Shown here in pieces: positions 1 through 7,479 of a stretch of 33,833 nt of DNA. The notes beneath the pieces were generated by a model. The model did not search any database, had not been told where the DNA came from, and saw only the letters and a program-made list of their open reading frames with translations. A program made the position numbers and the translations under genes. The stretch comes from JADDRA01 sp051005375 (GTDB lineage Bacteria; Actinomycetota; Acidimicrobiia; Acidimicrobiales; CADCSY01). Location: positions 1 to 33,833 of the forward strand of contig JBPCJK010000212.1 of assembly GCA_051005375.1 (NCBI GenBank). Reading direction: 5' to 3'. Numbering within the stretch: position 1 is the stretch's first letter; each line of letters opens with the position of its first letter.

Positions 1-260
1 CCGACCGGGGCACGCTCTGTCAAGAGAACTGAACCGTTCAGGTTCCGAAAGTGCTCACCGGCCAACGGCCCGAGGCAACAGCTTGCTCCCCGCGGAAGCG
101 ACCTGCTGCACCCCCATTAGGTTCCGGATCTGGACCCTTGAGAAGCCCAGAAAGGTAGGCGGGAACGGGGTGCGTTCATCGATGGCTCTACTCAGGCACC
201 CACGGAAACGTCAGGAGAGCCGAAATTGTGGAGACTCTTTCGCTTGGAGAGGAGAGAGTC
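1..260. other. Non-coding left flank, probably part of an IS3-family element end
   Basis: No convincing gene. An imperfect palindrome lies at about 25-45 (GAACTGAA ... TTCAGGTTC), and a purine-rich ribosome binding site (ggagagag, 251-258) precedes the orfA start at 261. The stretch is probably the 5' end of the decayed insertion sequence, but I cannot see a clear terminal inverted repeat or target duplication. Confidence 0.35.
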
Positions 261-620
261 ATGGCAGAGAAGAGGGGAACCCACCCCGCCCAGCGGAGGT
301 ACCCGCCAGAACTCAAGGATCGAGCCGTGCGGATGTCGTCGAGGTGCGACGCCAGGATGGTGCTGACCACGGGGTGATCGGCCGGGTCGCTCGCCAGCTC
401 GGCGTGGGAACCGAGTCGCTGCGCAGCTGGGTCAAAGCGGGCCGACATCGACGCTGGCACCCGGCGGGAGCTCGGCCCGCGACCGCCGCGGTAGGTCAGC
501 TTCATCGACGCTCACCGGGCCCGGTTCGGGGTCGAGCCGATCTGCACGACGCTGCAGTTCGCCCCTTGCACCTACTACGCCGCCAAGAGCCGCCACCGTC
601 GGGCTCGGGTCTCAGAAGTC
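261..620 (+). pseudogene. IS3-family transposase remnant (orfA with frameshifts joined to the start of orfB)
   Basis: ATG at 261 opens a typical IS3 OrfA N-terminus (MAEKRGTHPAQRRYPPELKD...RAVRM). The first frame stops at about 375-377. Homology continues in a second frame with the helix-turn-helix segment (GVIGRVARQLGVGTESLRSW), then in a third (ADIDAGTRREL). The rest of OrfA, normally the leucine-zipper half, is missing: the sequence jumps straight to the usual OrfA tail (PRPPR, stop near 492). An OrfB-like start follows (SFIDAHRARFGVEPICTTLQ, then TYYAAKSR) and loses similarity near 620. The DDE catalytic domain is absent, so the element cannot be autonomous. At least two frameshifts and one internal deletion are visible. 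The IS3 assignment rests on recalled family sequence, not on a search. Confidence 0.8.
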
Positions 621-677
621 CAAGTCGAGCACGAACAGCCCTGGGCTTAACATCCCAGTCCGGGGCCGAGCTTGGTC

Positions 678-776
678 ATGACGCCGCACAGCTTCACCCT
701 CACCATCCAGGGTGCCGACATCTTGAGCGACAAGCCGCAGAACGACTTGTTCGAAGCCGTAGCGGGCCGGGACTGA
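678..776 (+). pseudogene. N-terminal scrap of a small regulator/antitoxin-like gene
   Basis: A 32-codon ORF reads MTPHSFTLTIQGADILSDKP and then QNDLFEA. This resembles the beginning of small actinobacterial HTH/antitoxin-type proteins, which usually continue with a GCDDATFG-like motif. Here the similarity stops abruptly after LFEA and a stop follows within six codons, so it looks like a gene start cut off by a deletion. The match is from memory and weak. It could also be a chance ORF. Confidence 0.3.
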
Positions 777-797
777 CCTGGCTGGGCGTGGCGCTCG

Positions 798-1182
798 CTA
801 TGAGTGGAGCCGCAGCGGAATGACCTCGGCCAGGCGCGTCAGGTCGACGTCACGGGCGAGCACGGCGATCTCGTGGCGCAGTGCCACACTGGCGATCATG
901 CAGTCGAGCAACCGCGTGGGGTGACTCCGACCTTGCGGCACGATCGATAGACGGCGACGGCACCGTCGAAGTCGGTCGCTGGGTCGAAGGGCAGTGACGT
1001 GCAGCGGTCGGGCAACCCCCGCAGGTCGAGCTCGCCCTGATCGGTCCGGGCTCCGGCGCATACCTCGGCCACGATCGGGTCGGTCACCGCAAGGTCGTTG
1101 CCCTCGAGCAGCTCCCGAAGTCGGGTGCGCTTCCGACCCCGTCGCCCGATCGTATTCGACCCAGCCGAGGTATCGGCGAGGA
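798..1182 (-). pseudogene. VapC-like PIN-domain toxin, frameshifted
   Basis: Read on the minus strand, the PIN-domain pieces fall into three frames. The N-terminal motif IILADTSA (first catalytic Asp) is followed at once by a one-base loss; VEYDRATGSEAH continues in another frame; LRELLEGNDLAVTDPIVAEVCAGA and FDPATDFDGAVAVYRSC lie in the next; and after TPRG a last shift leads to LLDCMIASVALRHEIAVLARD and PLRLHS-stop. The pieces together give about 130 residues, the normal VapC size, with the acidic residues expected for a metal-dependent RNase. The gene lies directly downstream of an intact vapB with overlapping ends, the standard vapBC order. Three frameshifts make an active toxin unlikely unless they are sequencing errors. 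Confidence 0.8.
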
Positions 1183-1392
1183 TTATCCCTCGGCTAGGGG
1201 CTGGTCGGCCGGGACGTCACCGATGGCGTTGGCGCCCTCCATGGCCCGGGCTTCCTCGATGGTCATCGGCAGCCATGCCGCCTTGCGCAGGGCGTAGTCG
1301 ACCGCATCGGTCTTGGTCCGCAGGCCGTACCGCTCCATCACCCGTGCCACCGAGGCGTCGTCGATCTCGATGTTGGTTCTGGTCCGACTCAT
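1183..1392 (-). CDS. vapB: VapB-family type II antitoxin
   Basis: A 69-residue protein beginning MSRTRTNIEIDD. The N-terminal beta strand plus two helices (TNIEIDDASVARVMERYGLR, then TKTDAVDYALRKAA) match the ribbon-helix-helix fold of VapB antitoxins, which bind operator DNA as dimers and neutralise a PIN-domain RNase with the C-terminal tail. The usual C-terminal stretch follows (MTIEEARAMEGANAIGD). ATG at 1392 is chosen because it starts immediately before the conserved strand; the longer open frame upstream has no family resemblance. The stop codon TAA overlaps the first codons of the vapC remnant. The frame is intact although its partner toxin is broken, so it is an orphan antitoxin. Confidence 0.85.
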   Translation of the reverse strand: MSRTRTNIEIDDASVARVMERYGLRTKTDAVDYALRKAAWLPMTIEEARAMEGANAIGDVPADQPLAEG

Positions 1393-1508
1393 ACACCCAC
1401 CGTACGCCTTGCCGGCAGCAAGACATGCCCGGCTGGCCGACCCCGAGGCGGTCGAGCGGGCCTGGCCGAGCCGGTCGTGACCTGGACGGGCTGAACCGAC
1501 GGCACCGC

Positions 1509-1649
1509 TCAGCCAGGCATCTGACGCCGGAGGAAGTCGTCGAACAGGGGGACGGTGAATGCCAGGTCGATAGGCCCCGCCGACGCAGCGTTCCACACGT
1601 GGTAGCCCCACTCCTGCAAGAAGTACGGGTAGCCCTGCGCCGCCTCGAC
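1509..1649 (-). pseudogene. C-terminal fragment of an AAA-type ATPase
   Basis: Forty-six codons between two in-frame stops read EAAQGYPYFLQEWGYHVWN and then AASAGPIDLAF. This resembles the winged-helix-side segment (AEGYPYFLQEYG...W) of a common family of prokaryotic ATP-binding proteins (AAA, ArchAE-like). There is no start codon, no Walker A and no Walker B, so only a deleted tail is left. The assignment rests on one motif. Confidence 0.4.
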
Positions 1650-1757
1650 TTAGGGCGTAACCTCCGTTGGAATCATTCTGGCGCCGGGGCCCTCGTCGTC
1701 GAAGGTCTGGTCTCCTCACCTTGTGGCTGCCACCTGGGCAGGGGCAGGATCGGATTC

Positions 1758-2111
1758 GTGGCGAACGGGGCGAGGCGTCTACGAGCGAGGAGTTGGAGGA
1801 GTCTGGGCCTCATCACATTTGCCCTTGCCGCCCTCCTGCTTCTGTCGATGGGAGGGGCGATCGTCGCCGCCCCTGTCACCCTGCCTCTCATGTTCCTCGC
1901 ATCACGGCGTCATGCGACGCGGGTCTTCCGTCTCGCAGCTGTTGTCCTCGGTGGCCTCACCGCCGCAGAGGTGCTGTGGGCTCTCACCTACCTTTGGGTG
2001 GGTGAGGCCAAGCCCTGGATCTGGCTCCTTCCGCTCGGCGGAGGAATCGCAGCTGCGGTTGTCTTTCTGGGCGGCGTACGCCATCGACGCGCCAGCGGCG
2101 CAACCGCCTAG
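1758..2111 (+). CDS. Small hypothetical membrane protein
   Basis: A 117-residue protein from a GTG at 1758. It has a basic N-terminus (NGARRLRARSWRS) and three or four hydrophobic segments at about residues 16-38, 48-68 and 80-102, ending in a basic tail (GGVRHRRASGATA). I recognise no family. The GTG is chosen because the open frame further upstream is low-complexity and overlaps the minus-strand vapBC remnant; an internal ATG before GGAIVAAP would remove the first membrane segment. It lies between pseudogenes, so it may be a remnant, but hydrophobicity and codon use look natural. Confidence 0.45.
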   Translation: MANGARRLRARSWRSLGLITFALAALLLLSMGGAIVAAPVTLPLMFLASRRHATRVFRLAAVVLGGLTAAEVLWALTYLWVGEAKPWIWLLPLGGGIAAAVVFLGGVRHRRASGATA

Positions 2112-2126
2112 CCCAGTGCGCACGGT

Positions 2127-2820
2127 GCTCGGAACGCTTTCCTCCCCTCCACCGAGGGAGAGTTCCCGACCTACAGCGCCATCCTGCTTGCCGCTGCGTC
2201 GCCTGAGCCCGAGGAGGTCGGCGCCGTCGTTCACCCCGTCATCCCCGGGGCCGAGGACGTCATGCGACTGATGGCGGATGGCCGGCAGGCTTTCCTCCTG
2301 CGCCACCGTGGACGAACCGCGCTCATGGTGCTCCCAACCCCCACGACCGGGAGGGCGAGCTCGTGCGGCTCCGCCAACAGTTCGGACCGGGGCTCTTCTC
2401 GGCGGTGCACCGGGCTCCGGCCGGGGTCGTGCGTCTCTTCGGGCGATCGGCACTGGTGGTCTGGGACGGGGCCCACTGGTGGGACAAGCCCTATGCCGGC
2501 GCCTACGCCCGAGCGGTGCTACGGCGGTGCCCGACGCCTCCCCGGCGGCAGCCGAGGCCATCCTCGAGCTCTGCGTCCACAGCATGAGTCCCTCGCCGGC
2601 CGGCGCCATCCTCGTCTGGGCGTTGGAGGACTCTGTCATCGAGGGACTCTCGAGCACGCGCGCCGGGTGCGTACCGACCCTGTCGCTGGAGGACCGCACC
2701 AACCACGGCCCCTCCGCCAGCTCCTGTCCCAGACCGACGGGGCGGCCGTCCTCTCGCCGAGTGCCGAGGTCGTCGATGTGGGCATCATCTTGGGGCCAGC
2801 GGCGAGGCGCCGTAGCAGCC
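2127..2820 (+). pseudogene. DisA_N-like (diadenylate cyclase fold) protein, multiply frameshifted
   Basis: Pieces of one protein can be followed in order through different frames: EGEFPTYSAILLAAASPEPEE, ending DVMRLMADGRQAFLLRHRGR (first frame); LVRLRQQFGPGLFSAVHRAP, ending ALVVWDGAHWWDKPYAGAYA (second frame); AVPDASPAAAEAILELCVHS, ending GAILVWALEDSVIEGLSS (third frame); then LRQLLSQTDGAAVLSPSAEV and VDVGIILG. The TDGA...G..L pattern and the preceding GAILVW strand resemble the DGA motif region of DisA_N/DAC domains, which make cyclic di-AMP. The second catalytic motif (RHxxA) should follow shortly after the last piece but the sequence ends into the neighbouring gene, so it is lost. At least three frame changes plus a 3' deletion make this a pseudogene. 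The family call comes from motif memory. Confidence 0.55.
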
Positions 2821-2821
2821 C

Positions 2822-3100
2822 TCAGGAGGCGAGGCGGGTGGTGAGCTCATCGAGGTAGTCGGGGAAGAAGCGGGAGACATCGTCGAGAGTGAGCTCGGCC
2901 AGGATGCTCGTGGCCGGCTCCCTGTCGAGCAGGAACCCGATCGTCTCTCGCACGACCAATGGGGCGTCACCTTCGGACAGGCCGAGATCGTCGAGCAACG
3001 AAGGCGGGACCCGGACGAGGTGGCTCGTGGTCAACGTGCCCTCGGTGACCTGTACGGCGAAGCGGAGTGGCTCCATGGCGGTGACGTCGATCTCGCTCAT
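2822..3100 (-). CDS. Hypothetical protein, 92 residues
   Basis: Starts MSEIDVTAMEPLRF at 3100, preceded by a purine-rich GGGGCGGAGG sequence. An upstream in-frame ATG at 3145 would add 15 Arg/Gly-rich residues that look like non-coding sequence. The protein has a beta-rich first half (RFAVQVTEGTLTTSHLVRVP), a central acidic stretch (DDLGLSEGDAPLVVRE) and an amphipathic C-terminal helix (LDDVSRFFPDYLDEL). No membrane segment or signal peptide and no recognised family. The composition is natural for a small soluble protein. Function unknown. Confidence 0.6.
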   Translation of the reverse strand: MSEIDVTAMEPLRFAVQVTEGTLTTSHLVRVPPSLLDDLGLSEGDAPLVVRETIGFLLDREPATSILAELTLDDVSRFFPDYLDELTTRLAS

Positions 3101-3475
3101 GCCTCCGCCCCTGCCCTGATCGGGGCATCGGGCAAACCGGCGCACGAAGTAGCCGGGGGCGCCTCAAGCAAGGCGTCGGAGCCCGGCGCCCGTCCATGGC
3201 CCCCGGATTCGCGTAGGCGTCGCCGTAGCTGGCGGGGGGAGTTGGCAGACGTCTTTAGCACGGTCCCGGCGTAGGCCACGCCCCCCCGAGTCACCCGCAG
3301 CCACAGCGCCACCCAGATGCAGACTGCTCGCTCGCTGACACACAGGGGGGCGAACAGACCGGGCGGAACACCGCTGTCCCGCCGTCCCGCCGACGCCCGA
3401 CTTCGGCCGCTGCGATGACCGCGAGGGCGCCCAGGGTGAGGGCTCGCCCCCGTCGCCGGAACAACGACGTGATGG
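3101..3475. other. Gene-free spacer
   Basis: About 375 bases with only short overlapping ORFs of arginine-rich composition on both strands and no family resemblance. I see no tRNA, terminator or promoter that I would defend. It includes several G or C runs of six or seven. Confidence 0.5.
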
Positions 3476-4156
3476 CTAAGGAAGCAGGGCCAGCTCGGCG
3501 GCCAGCCGGGGCGGGAGAGCGAGGTCGTCGTAGGCCTGGCGCACCCGCTGGGACCAGAAGTGCTCAGCAGTTGGTGGCAGGCGGCGGACGAAAAGGTCAG
3601 GAGCGCTCACCGCCGGGCCACCGACGGCCTGCATTGTGCGGATGAGCTCGAGGTTCTCGAAGAGCGAATCTCCGTCGTAGACGCCGGCACGGAGCACCAC
3701 CGAGCGGCGGACGCCGAGCGTGCCCGGCATGTCGATGCCCGCGGCTCGGTTGAGCAGGGTGCGGGCGCTGTCCCAACGAGCGTGCCATGGGAGCGGGTCG
3801 AAGTGGTTCTGGGGGCAGACGAGGTCGGCGTGGACGAGCAGCGCCACCATGCGGACCAGGCCGAGGCCGTCCCAGCGGACGTCGCGGCGACGACCCGGTC
3901 GTGGCCGGCCGCCCTCAAGCGGGTGACCACGCCGTTGACCTTGCCATAGCGTCCGTCGAGTCGGCGTCGACGGGGACCTGGCGCACCGCCGCCGCCCAGG
4001 ACCGGCGGTGGGCAGCGAACAGCTCGGGCACCGAGCCGTCGACGACGATGACCTCCACACCGGCTCGTTCGCCAGCCAGTGCAAGTAGGTGCCCAGCTCG
4101 CCATCGGCCGGGGTGCGCCAGCGCCTGAGCGGTACGACGTAGGTCAGGGCCGGCAT
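3476..4156 (-). pseudogene. Glycosyltransferase (family 2-like), frameshifted and C-terminally truncated
   Basis: The start MPALTYVVPLRRW is followed by a one-base shift after YLHWLA. The second strand and nucleotide-binding motif are then in another frame (AGVEVIVVDGSVPELFAAHR, then SWAAAVRQVPVDAD), followed by GKVNGVVTRLRAAGHDRVV in a third frame and, back in the first, VRWDGLGLVRMVALLVHADL and NHFDPLPWHARW. VIVVDGS plus a downstream DD-containing loop fits a GT-A fold with its DXD-type motif. The last part, with FWSQRVRQAYDDLALPPRLA, ends at a stop soon after LALLP, where related proteins probably continue into a membrane segment. Three frame changes argue against function. The family-level call is moderate; the acceptor substrate cannot be told. 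Confidence 0.6.
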
Positions 4157-4179
4157 CCCCACCACTTCTCGCTCGACCG

Positions 4180-4600
4180 TCAGCCGCCAGGGTAGGCGGT
4201 GGCGGTGGGAGGGACCTCGAGCAGCGAGCTGCGGCCGGCTCCCCACCGGCCGAGGACGTGGCGGGCGAAGCGGTCCTCCACCAGGATGATTGCTTGGGCC
4301 CCGAAGATGATGTCGCAGGCCAGCTCAGGTTCAGCGGCGGCGAGCCCACCGGCCAGGCGGTGAGAGGCGACCACCTCGTGTACGGCGTCGGCCTCCACGT
4401 GAACGTCGTAGAAGGCCCTGCCCTCGGCGCTGATACCCAATCGATCGAGGGCGGCGCCGTAACGGGTCATGGGCACCACCGACGTCATCTCGAAGACGGC
4501 CAGATGGCCGACGAGGGCACCCCGAAGCCGGCGGTGAAGCCCGAACAGGGAGATGAGGTTGGTGGTGGCGAGGGTCCCGCCCGGCTCCTTCTCCGGACGG
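4180..4600 (-). pseudogene. Iron-containing redox (haem-oxygenase-like) enzyme, N-terminally truncated
   Basis: The open frame runs from EKEPGGTLATTNLISLFGLH through FEMTSVVPMTRYGAALDRLG and YDVHVEADAVHEVVAS to a stop after YPGG. The helical pattern with HVEADAVH and the late E.RF.RH helix fits the haem-oxygenase-like di-iron family (Iron_redox type, PF14518), where His and Glu residues of these helices bind metal. The frame has no start before LATTN; just upstream lies the end of the methyltransferase gene on the same strand. About the first half of a normal protein of around 300 residues is therefore missing. A short product from the ATG at 4488 (102 residues) is possible but would lack half the metal site. 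Confidence 0.6.
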
Positions 4601-4609
4601 CACCGGCGC

Positions 4610-5581
4610 CTAGGCCTGCAGGCCTAGGCGCTGCCGGGCCAGCTCAACGTAGTGGAGATCGAGGTCGAACCCCACGTAGTGACGACCCGTGTCCACCGCT
4701 GCCAGGGCGACCTGGCCGCTGCCCATGAACGGGTCGAGCACCGTGTCGCCCTGGTAGGTCAGCAGCTCGATGGCCCGACGGGGCAACTCGAGGGGGAACG
4801 GGGCGGGGTGGCCGATGCGACGGGCGGAGGCGGTGGGGAAGCGCCAGACGTCGAGGGTCAGGGCCATGAACTCCTCGGCGGTGATGGTGCTCTGGTGGGG
4901 GAGGCCCCGGGCCGCCCGCTGGGCTCGGGTCAAGGCCCGGTCGAAGCGTCCCTTGCTGGCCAGGACGATGCGCTCGGACACGTCGCGGATGGCTGGGGCA
5001 GCCGACGACGCGTAGGAGCCCCAGGCACACGATCCGGTGGCGCCCTCGGCCTTGACCCACACCACCTCGCCTCGCAGCAGCAGCCCCAACTCGTCGCCCA
5101 GGATGCGGGTTACGTCGGCCGACAGAGACCGGTAGGGCTTGCGCCCGAGGTTGGCCACGTTGACGGCCATCCGTCCTCCCGGTTCGAGGACCCGGACGCA
5201 CTCGGCGAAGATGTCTCGGAGCATGGCCAGGTACTCGACGAAGGTCCCGGCGACGTTGCCGGATCCCGCTGCCTGCTCGTACTCCTTGGCCGCGAAGTAG
5301 GGCGGGGAGGTGACCACCAGTGCGACTGAGGCGTCGTCGACGACGGCCATGTCCCGGGAGTCACCGCAGAAGAGCCGGTCTCGCACCGTGCAGGGGTTGA
5401 CCCGATCATCGGTGGAGACCACGGGTGGGGCGAACTGGTCGTAGAAGGCCGAGGCGTCGTGGCTCTCCCGGCGCCCGACGCCGAAGGCTGAGGTGGCGGT
5501 GGCCCTCCGCCGGCGAGGAGCGCTTCCCGCCTCGAAGGTCCGGTCGGTCATCTCCACCTGCTGGCCCAGCACCGACGCCAC
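4610..5581 (-). CDS. Site-specific DNA methyltransferase (N4-cytosine/N6-adenine type)
   Basis: A 323-residue protein with the catalytic motif IV TSPPYF at residues 91-96 before the AdoMet-binding motif I DPFMGSG at about 290-297, the permuted order of beta-class amino-methyltransferases. Between them are VRVLEPGGRMAVNVANLG and GEVVWVKAEG, typical of the family, and a target-recognition-like region around residues 190-245. It transfers a methyl group from AdoMet to an exocyclic amino group of adenine or cytosine. No restriction endonuclease gene is seen next to it, so it is an orphan methylase or one half of a lost system. The start is uncertain: GTG at 5581 lacks a ribosome site; ATG at 5551 (MTDRTFEAG) sits directly after AGGTGGAG; the frame stays open upstream for about 20 codons. 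The gene runs into a truncated redox-enzyme gene with no gap. Confidence 0.88.
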   Translation of the reverse strand: MASVLGQQVEMTDRTFEAGSAPRRRRATATSAFGVGRRESHDASAFYDQFAPPVVSTDDRVNPCTVRDRLFCGDSRDMAVVDDASVALVVTSPPYFAAKEYEQAAGSGNVAGTFVEYLAMLRDIFAECVRVLEPGGRMAVNVANLGRKPYRSLSADVTRILGDELGLLLRGEVVWVKAEGATGSCAWGSYASSAAPAIRDVSERIVLASKGRFDRALTRAQRAARGLPHQSTITAEEFMALTLDVWRFPTASARRIGHPAPFPLELPRRAIELLTYQGDTVLDPFMGSGQVALAAVDTGRHYVGFDLDLHYVELARQRLGLQA

Positions 5582-5873
5582 CTCGGTGGGGAAGCGGAGC
5601 GGCTCATCGGCCAGATGGTACCGCCCGCCCCTCGCCGGAGGCGCTACCCGGGGACCGGTCTGGCCTGGGCGGGGATCCGGCCCGCTCGACCAGCACGGTG
5701 TGGGTCATCCGGCCGTGGCTCAACCACACCCGGTGACGGCCAGTGCGACCCCGCCCGGGGGACCTGGCGGAGCGGCGTGGCGGCCTTGCCTGGTGGTACA
5801 CCTCGGGCATGGACCAGACGACCCGTCGAGCTGTGGCCCTACCCGTCGACGGCTGCGCGCCAGGTACGCCACG
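5582..5873. other. Intergenic region between divergent methylase and lipoprotein genes
   Basis: About 290 bases between divergent genes. The methylase frame remains open into it (LADEPLRFPTEVASV), so part may be methylase 5' coding sequence. The remainder should hold both promoters, but no TANNNT box with convincing spacing could be assigned. Confidence 0.4.
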
Positions 5874-6398
5874 GTGACGCGGCCGTGGGTCAAGGTCCTG
5901 GTGGCCGCGTCTGTAGTCGCATCGTGGGCCGGTGGCTGCCAGGGCGATCCCGGCCAGGCCGTGTGCGGACCGGTGGAGCGGGCGGCCGAGGCGTCCGGCT
6001 TTCACACCATCGGCACCGCCACCTTCGAATACCGGTTCTCGCCGCCGGCGTCCGGACCTCATCCCGCTGGGAACGCCCTCGATGACGGTGTCTACGACGA
6101 CCCCATCCCCGAACCCCGTCAGGTGGCCGCCGCCGAAGTGGGTCTGGTGCTGTTGCAGTACGACTCGACACTGCCCGAGGAGCAGCAGCGCCAGTTGGCA
6201 GAGATCGGCCGTGGCTTCGAGAAGGTCATCGTGGCTCCCGTCGCCGTCCCCATCGACGGCGGCAAGGAGGTGGCGCTGACGGCCTGGGAGCAGCGCCAGC
6301 TTTGTGACGGGGTGGACGAAGGCGCGGTCCGGTCCTTCGTCCGTCAGTTCGCCGGCCGGGGGCCGGGGGATAGCCGCCAAACAGGCGCCGGCGGGTGA
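5874..6398 (+). CDS. DUF3105-like lipoprotein
   Basis: A 174-residue protein from GTG 5874. Residues 1-22 form a lipoprotein signal (VTRPWVKVLVAASVVASWAG then GC), with Cys22 as the likely lipidated residue. The mature part follows the DUF3105 plan: YRFSPPASGPHPAG (family PPTSGPH), GVYDDPIPEPRQVAAAEVGL, VLLQYDSTLP, KVIVAPVAVP, VALTAWEQRQL and a final SFVRQFAGRGPG. In typical members the segment after the second proline cluster is H.LEHG with conserved histidines; here it reads VAAAEVG, so those histidines are gone. Family function is unknown; members are secreted or membrane-anchored. The upstream open frame is rejected because it lacks homology and overlaps the methylase. Confidence 0.7.
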   Translation: MTRPWVKVLVAASVVASWAGGCQGDPGQAVCGPVERAAEASGFHTIGTATFEYRFSPPASGPHPAGNALDDGVYDDPIPEPRQVAAAEVGLVLLQYDSTLPEEQQRQLAEIGRGFEKVIVAPVAVPIDGGKEVALTAWEQRQLCDGVDEGAVRSFVRQFAGRGPGDSRQTGAGG

Positions 6399-6441
6399 GG
6401 GCTGCGATGAGCTAACTGGCCGCCGGCCGCTTGCAGGGCCC

Positions 6442-6447
6442 TATGGT
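6442..6447 (+). promoter_or_regulatory. Putative -10 box of a leaderless promoter (hugZ-like gene)
   Basis: TATGGT lies six bases upstream of the GTG start at 6454, and no Shine-Dalgarno sequence is present. This is the geometry expected if transcription starts at the start codon. Confidence 0.45.
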
Positions 6448-6453
6448 GGCGAG

Positions 6454-7299
6454 GTGAGCGACCGCCCCTCCTCCCACCAGGTCCCACCGGGCACTGGTGA
6501 ACAGGCGCCCCAGCCACCACCGCCCGAGGTGGCTCCCGCCCCTGAGCCCACCCATGCCGAGCGGGCCCGCACCATCGTGGCCAACGCCAGCCGGGGCGCT
6601 CTGTCCACCTTGTCCGCCGACCCTGCCGGCTACCCCTTCGGCTCGGTGGCCACCTACGCCCTTGACGCCGGCGGCTCGCCCCTGTTCTTCGTGAGCCTCA
6701 TGGCCGAGCACACCCAGAACGCCCAGCGCGATCCCCGGGCCAGCCTCCTGGTGGCTGAGCCCGTGCCCGATGGCGCCGATCCGCTGGCCGGCGGCCGGGT
6801 CACCTTGATGGGCGACCTCGCGGTGGTGGCCGGCGACGACCGGGACGCGGTTCGGGCCCGCTACCTGGAGGCCAACCCCACCTCGGCCTACTACATCGAC
6901 TTCGGTGACTTCGCCTTCTACCGGCTCACGGTGGGCGCTGTGCGCTATGTAGGTGGCTACGGGCGGATGAGCTGGGTCGACGCCGATGCTTTCGCCGAGG
7001 CGGCGCCCGACCCGCTGGTGGGGTCGGCGCCAGGCATCGTCGGTCACATGAACGCCGACCACGGCGAAGCGCTGGTCCTGCTGTGCCGTCAGCTCGGTGG
7101 CCGTCCCGACATCACCGAAGCCACCATGTCGGCAGTCGACCGCTACGGCTTCGAGGTGGTGGCCGTGGCTCCGACCGGACGAGCCGCGGTCCGCTTGGGC
7201 TTTGCGAGGCCGGTGGCCACGGCCGACGAGGTGCGTCGAGAACTGGTGGGTATGGTGCGGGATGCACGGGCAGGTGCGGGTGCGCCACCCGGCGGCTGA
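6454..7299 (+). CDS. HugZ-family pyridoxamine 5'-phosphate oxidase-like protein with DUF2470 domain
   Basis: A 281-residue protein from GTG 6454. After a proline-rich linker (residues 1-35) comes a split-barrel flavin-binding domain (ARTIVANASRGALSTLSADP, PFGSVATYALD, PLFFVSLMAEHTQNAQRDPR, VTLMGDLAVV, FGDFAFYRLTVGAVRYVGGYGRM; about residues 38-180). A C-terminal DUF2470 domain follows, with its hallmark HMNADHGEAL and the strand YGFEVVAV. This arrangement is that of HugZ/haem-utilisation proteins and related haem- or flavin-binding oxidoreductases; cytoplasmic. The start is chosen at the -10/GTG pair; the longer frame (from 6304) overlaps the lipoprotein gene. Substrate cannot be told. Immediately downstream lies an OsmC scrap. 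Confidence 0.85.
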   Translation: MSDRPSSHQVPPGTGEQAPQPPPPEVAPAPEPTHAERARTIVANASRGALSTLSADPAGYPFGSVATYALDAGGSPLFFVSLMAEHTQNAQRDPRASLLVAEPVPDGADPLAGGRVTLMGDLAVVAGDDRDAVRARYLEANPTSAYYIDFGDFAFYRLTVGAVRYVGGYGRMSWVDADAFAEAAPDPLVGSAPGIVGHMNADHGEALVLLCRQLGGRPDITEATMSAVDRYGFEVVAVAPTGRAAVRLGFARPVATADEVRRELVGMVRDARAGAGAPPGG

Positions 7300-7302
7300 G
7301 GT

Positions 7303-7417
7303 CATGGCCCTGGCCAACCTGTTGACCGAGGCCGGGCACCAGCCTGAGCGGGTGCGCACCACCGCCGAGGTCCACCTCGACGAGGTCGGCGGAGCGCAGG
7401 CTCCACCGGCCCGTTAG
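7303..7417 (+). pseudogene. OsmC/Ohr-family fragment
   Basis: Directly after the DUF2470 gene an overlapping frame reads VMALANLLTEAGHQPERVRT followed by TAEVHLDEVGG. This resembles the helix and strand following the first catalytic Cys of OsmC peroxiredoxins (family pattern: Cys-FSMAL, then LTEAGH, ERIRTTA, VHLDQVDGG). Neither redox cysteine is present and the fragment covers about 35 of 140 residues. It is probably the remnant of a deleted neighbour. Evidence is one motif run. Confidence 0.45.
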
Positions 7418-7464
7418 CGGGGCTCTTTCGGGTGGAGGGGTCGTCGGCCGTTCGTCCGCTCCCG

Positions 7465-7470
7465 TAGGGT
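7465..7470 (+). promoter_or_regulatory. Putative -10 box upstream of argS
   Basis: TAGGGT ends nine bases before the ATG of argS at 7480; no ribosome binding site lies between. Consistent with a leaderless or very short leader. Confidence 0.35.
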
Positions 7471-7479
7471 TCTGCGGCG

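Noticed and set aside
5604..6380. 258-residue minus-strand ORF opposite the DUF3105-like lipoprotein
   Set aside because: Arg/Gly-rich antisense frame without domain; the plus strand has a signal peptide and family motifs.
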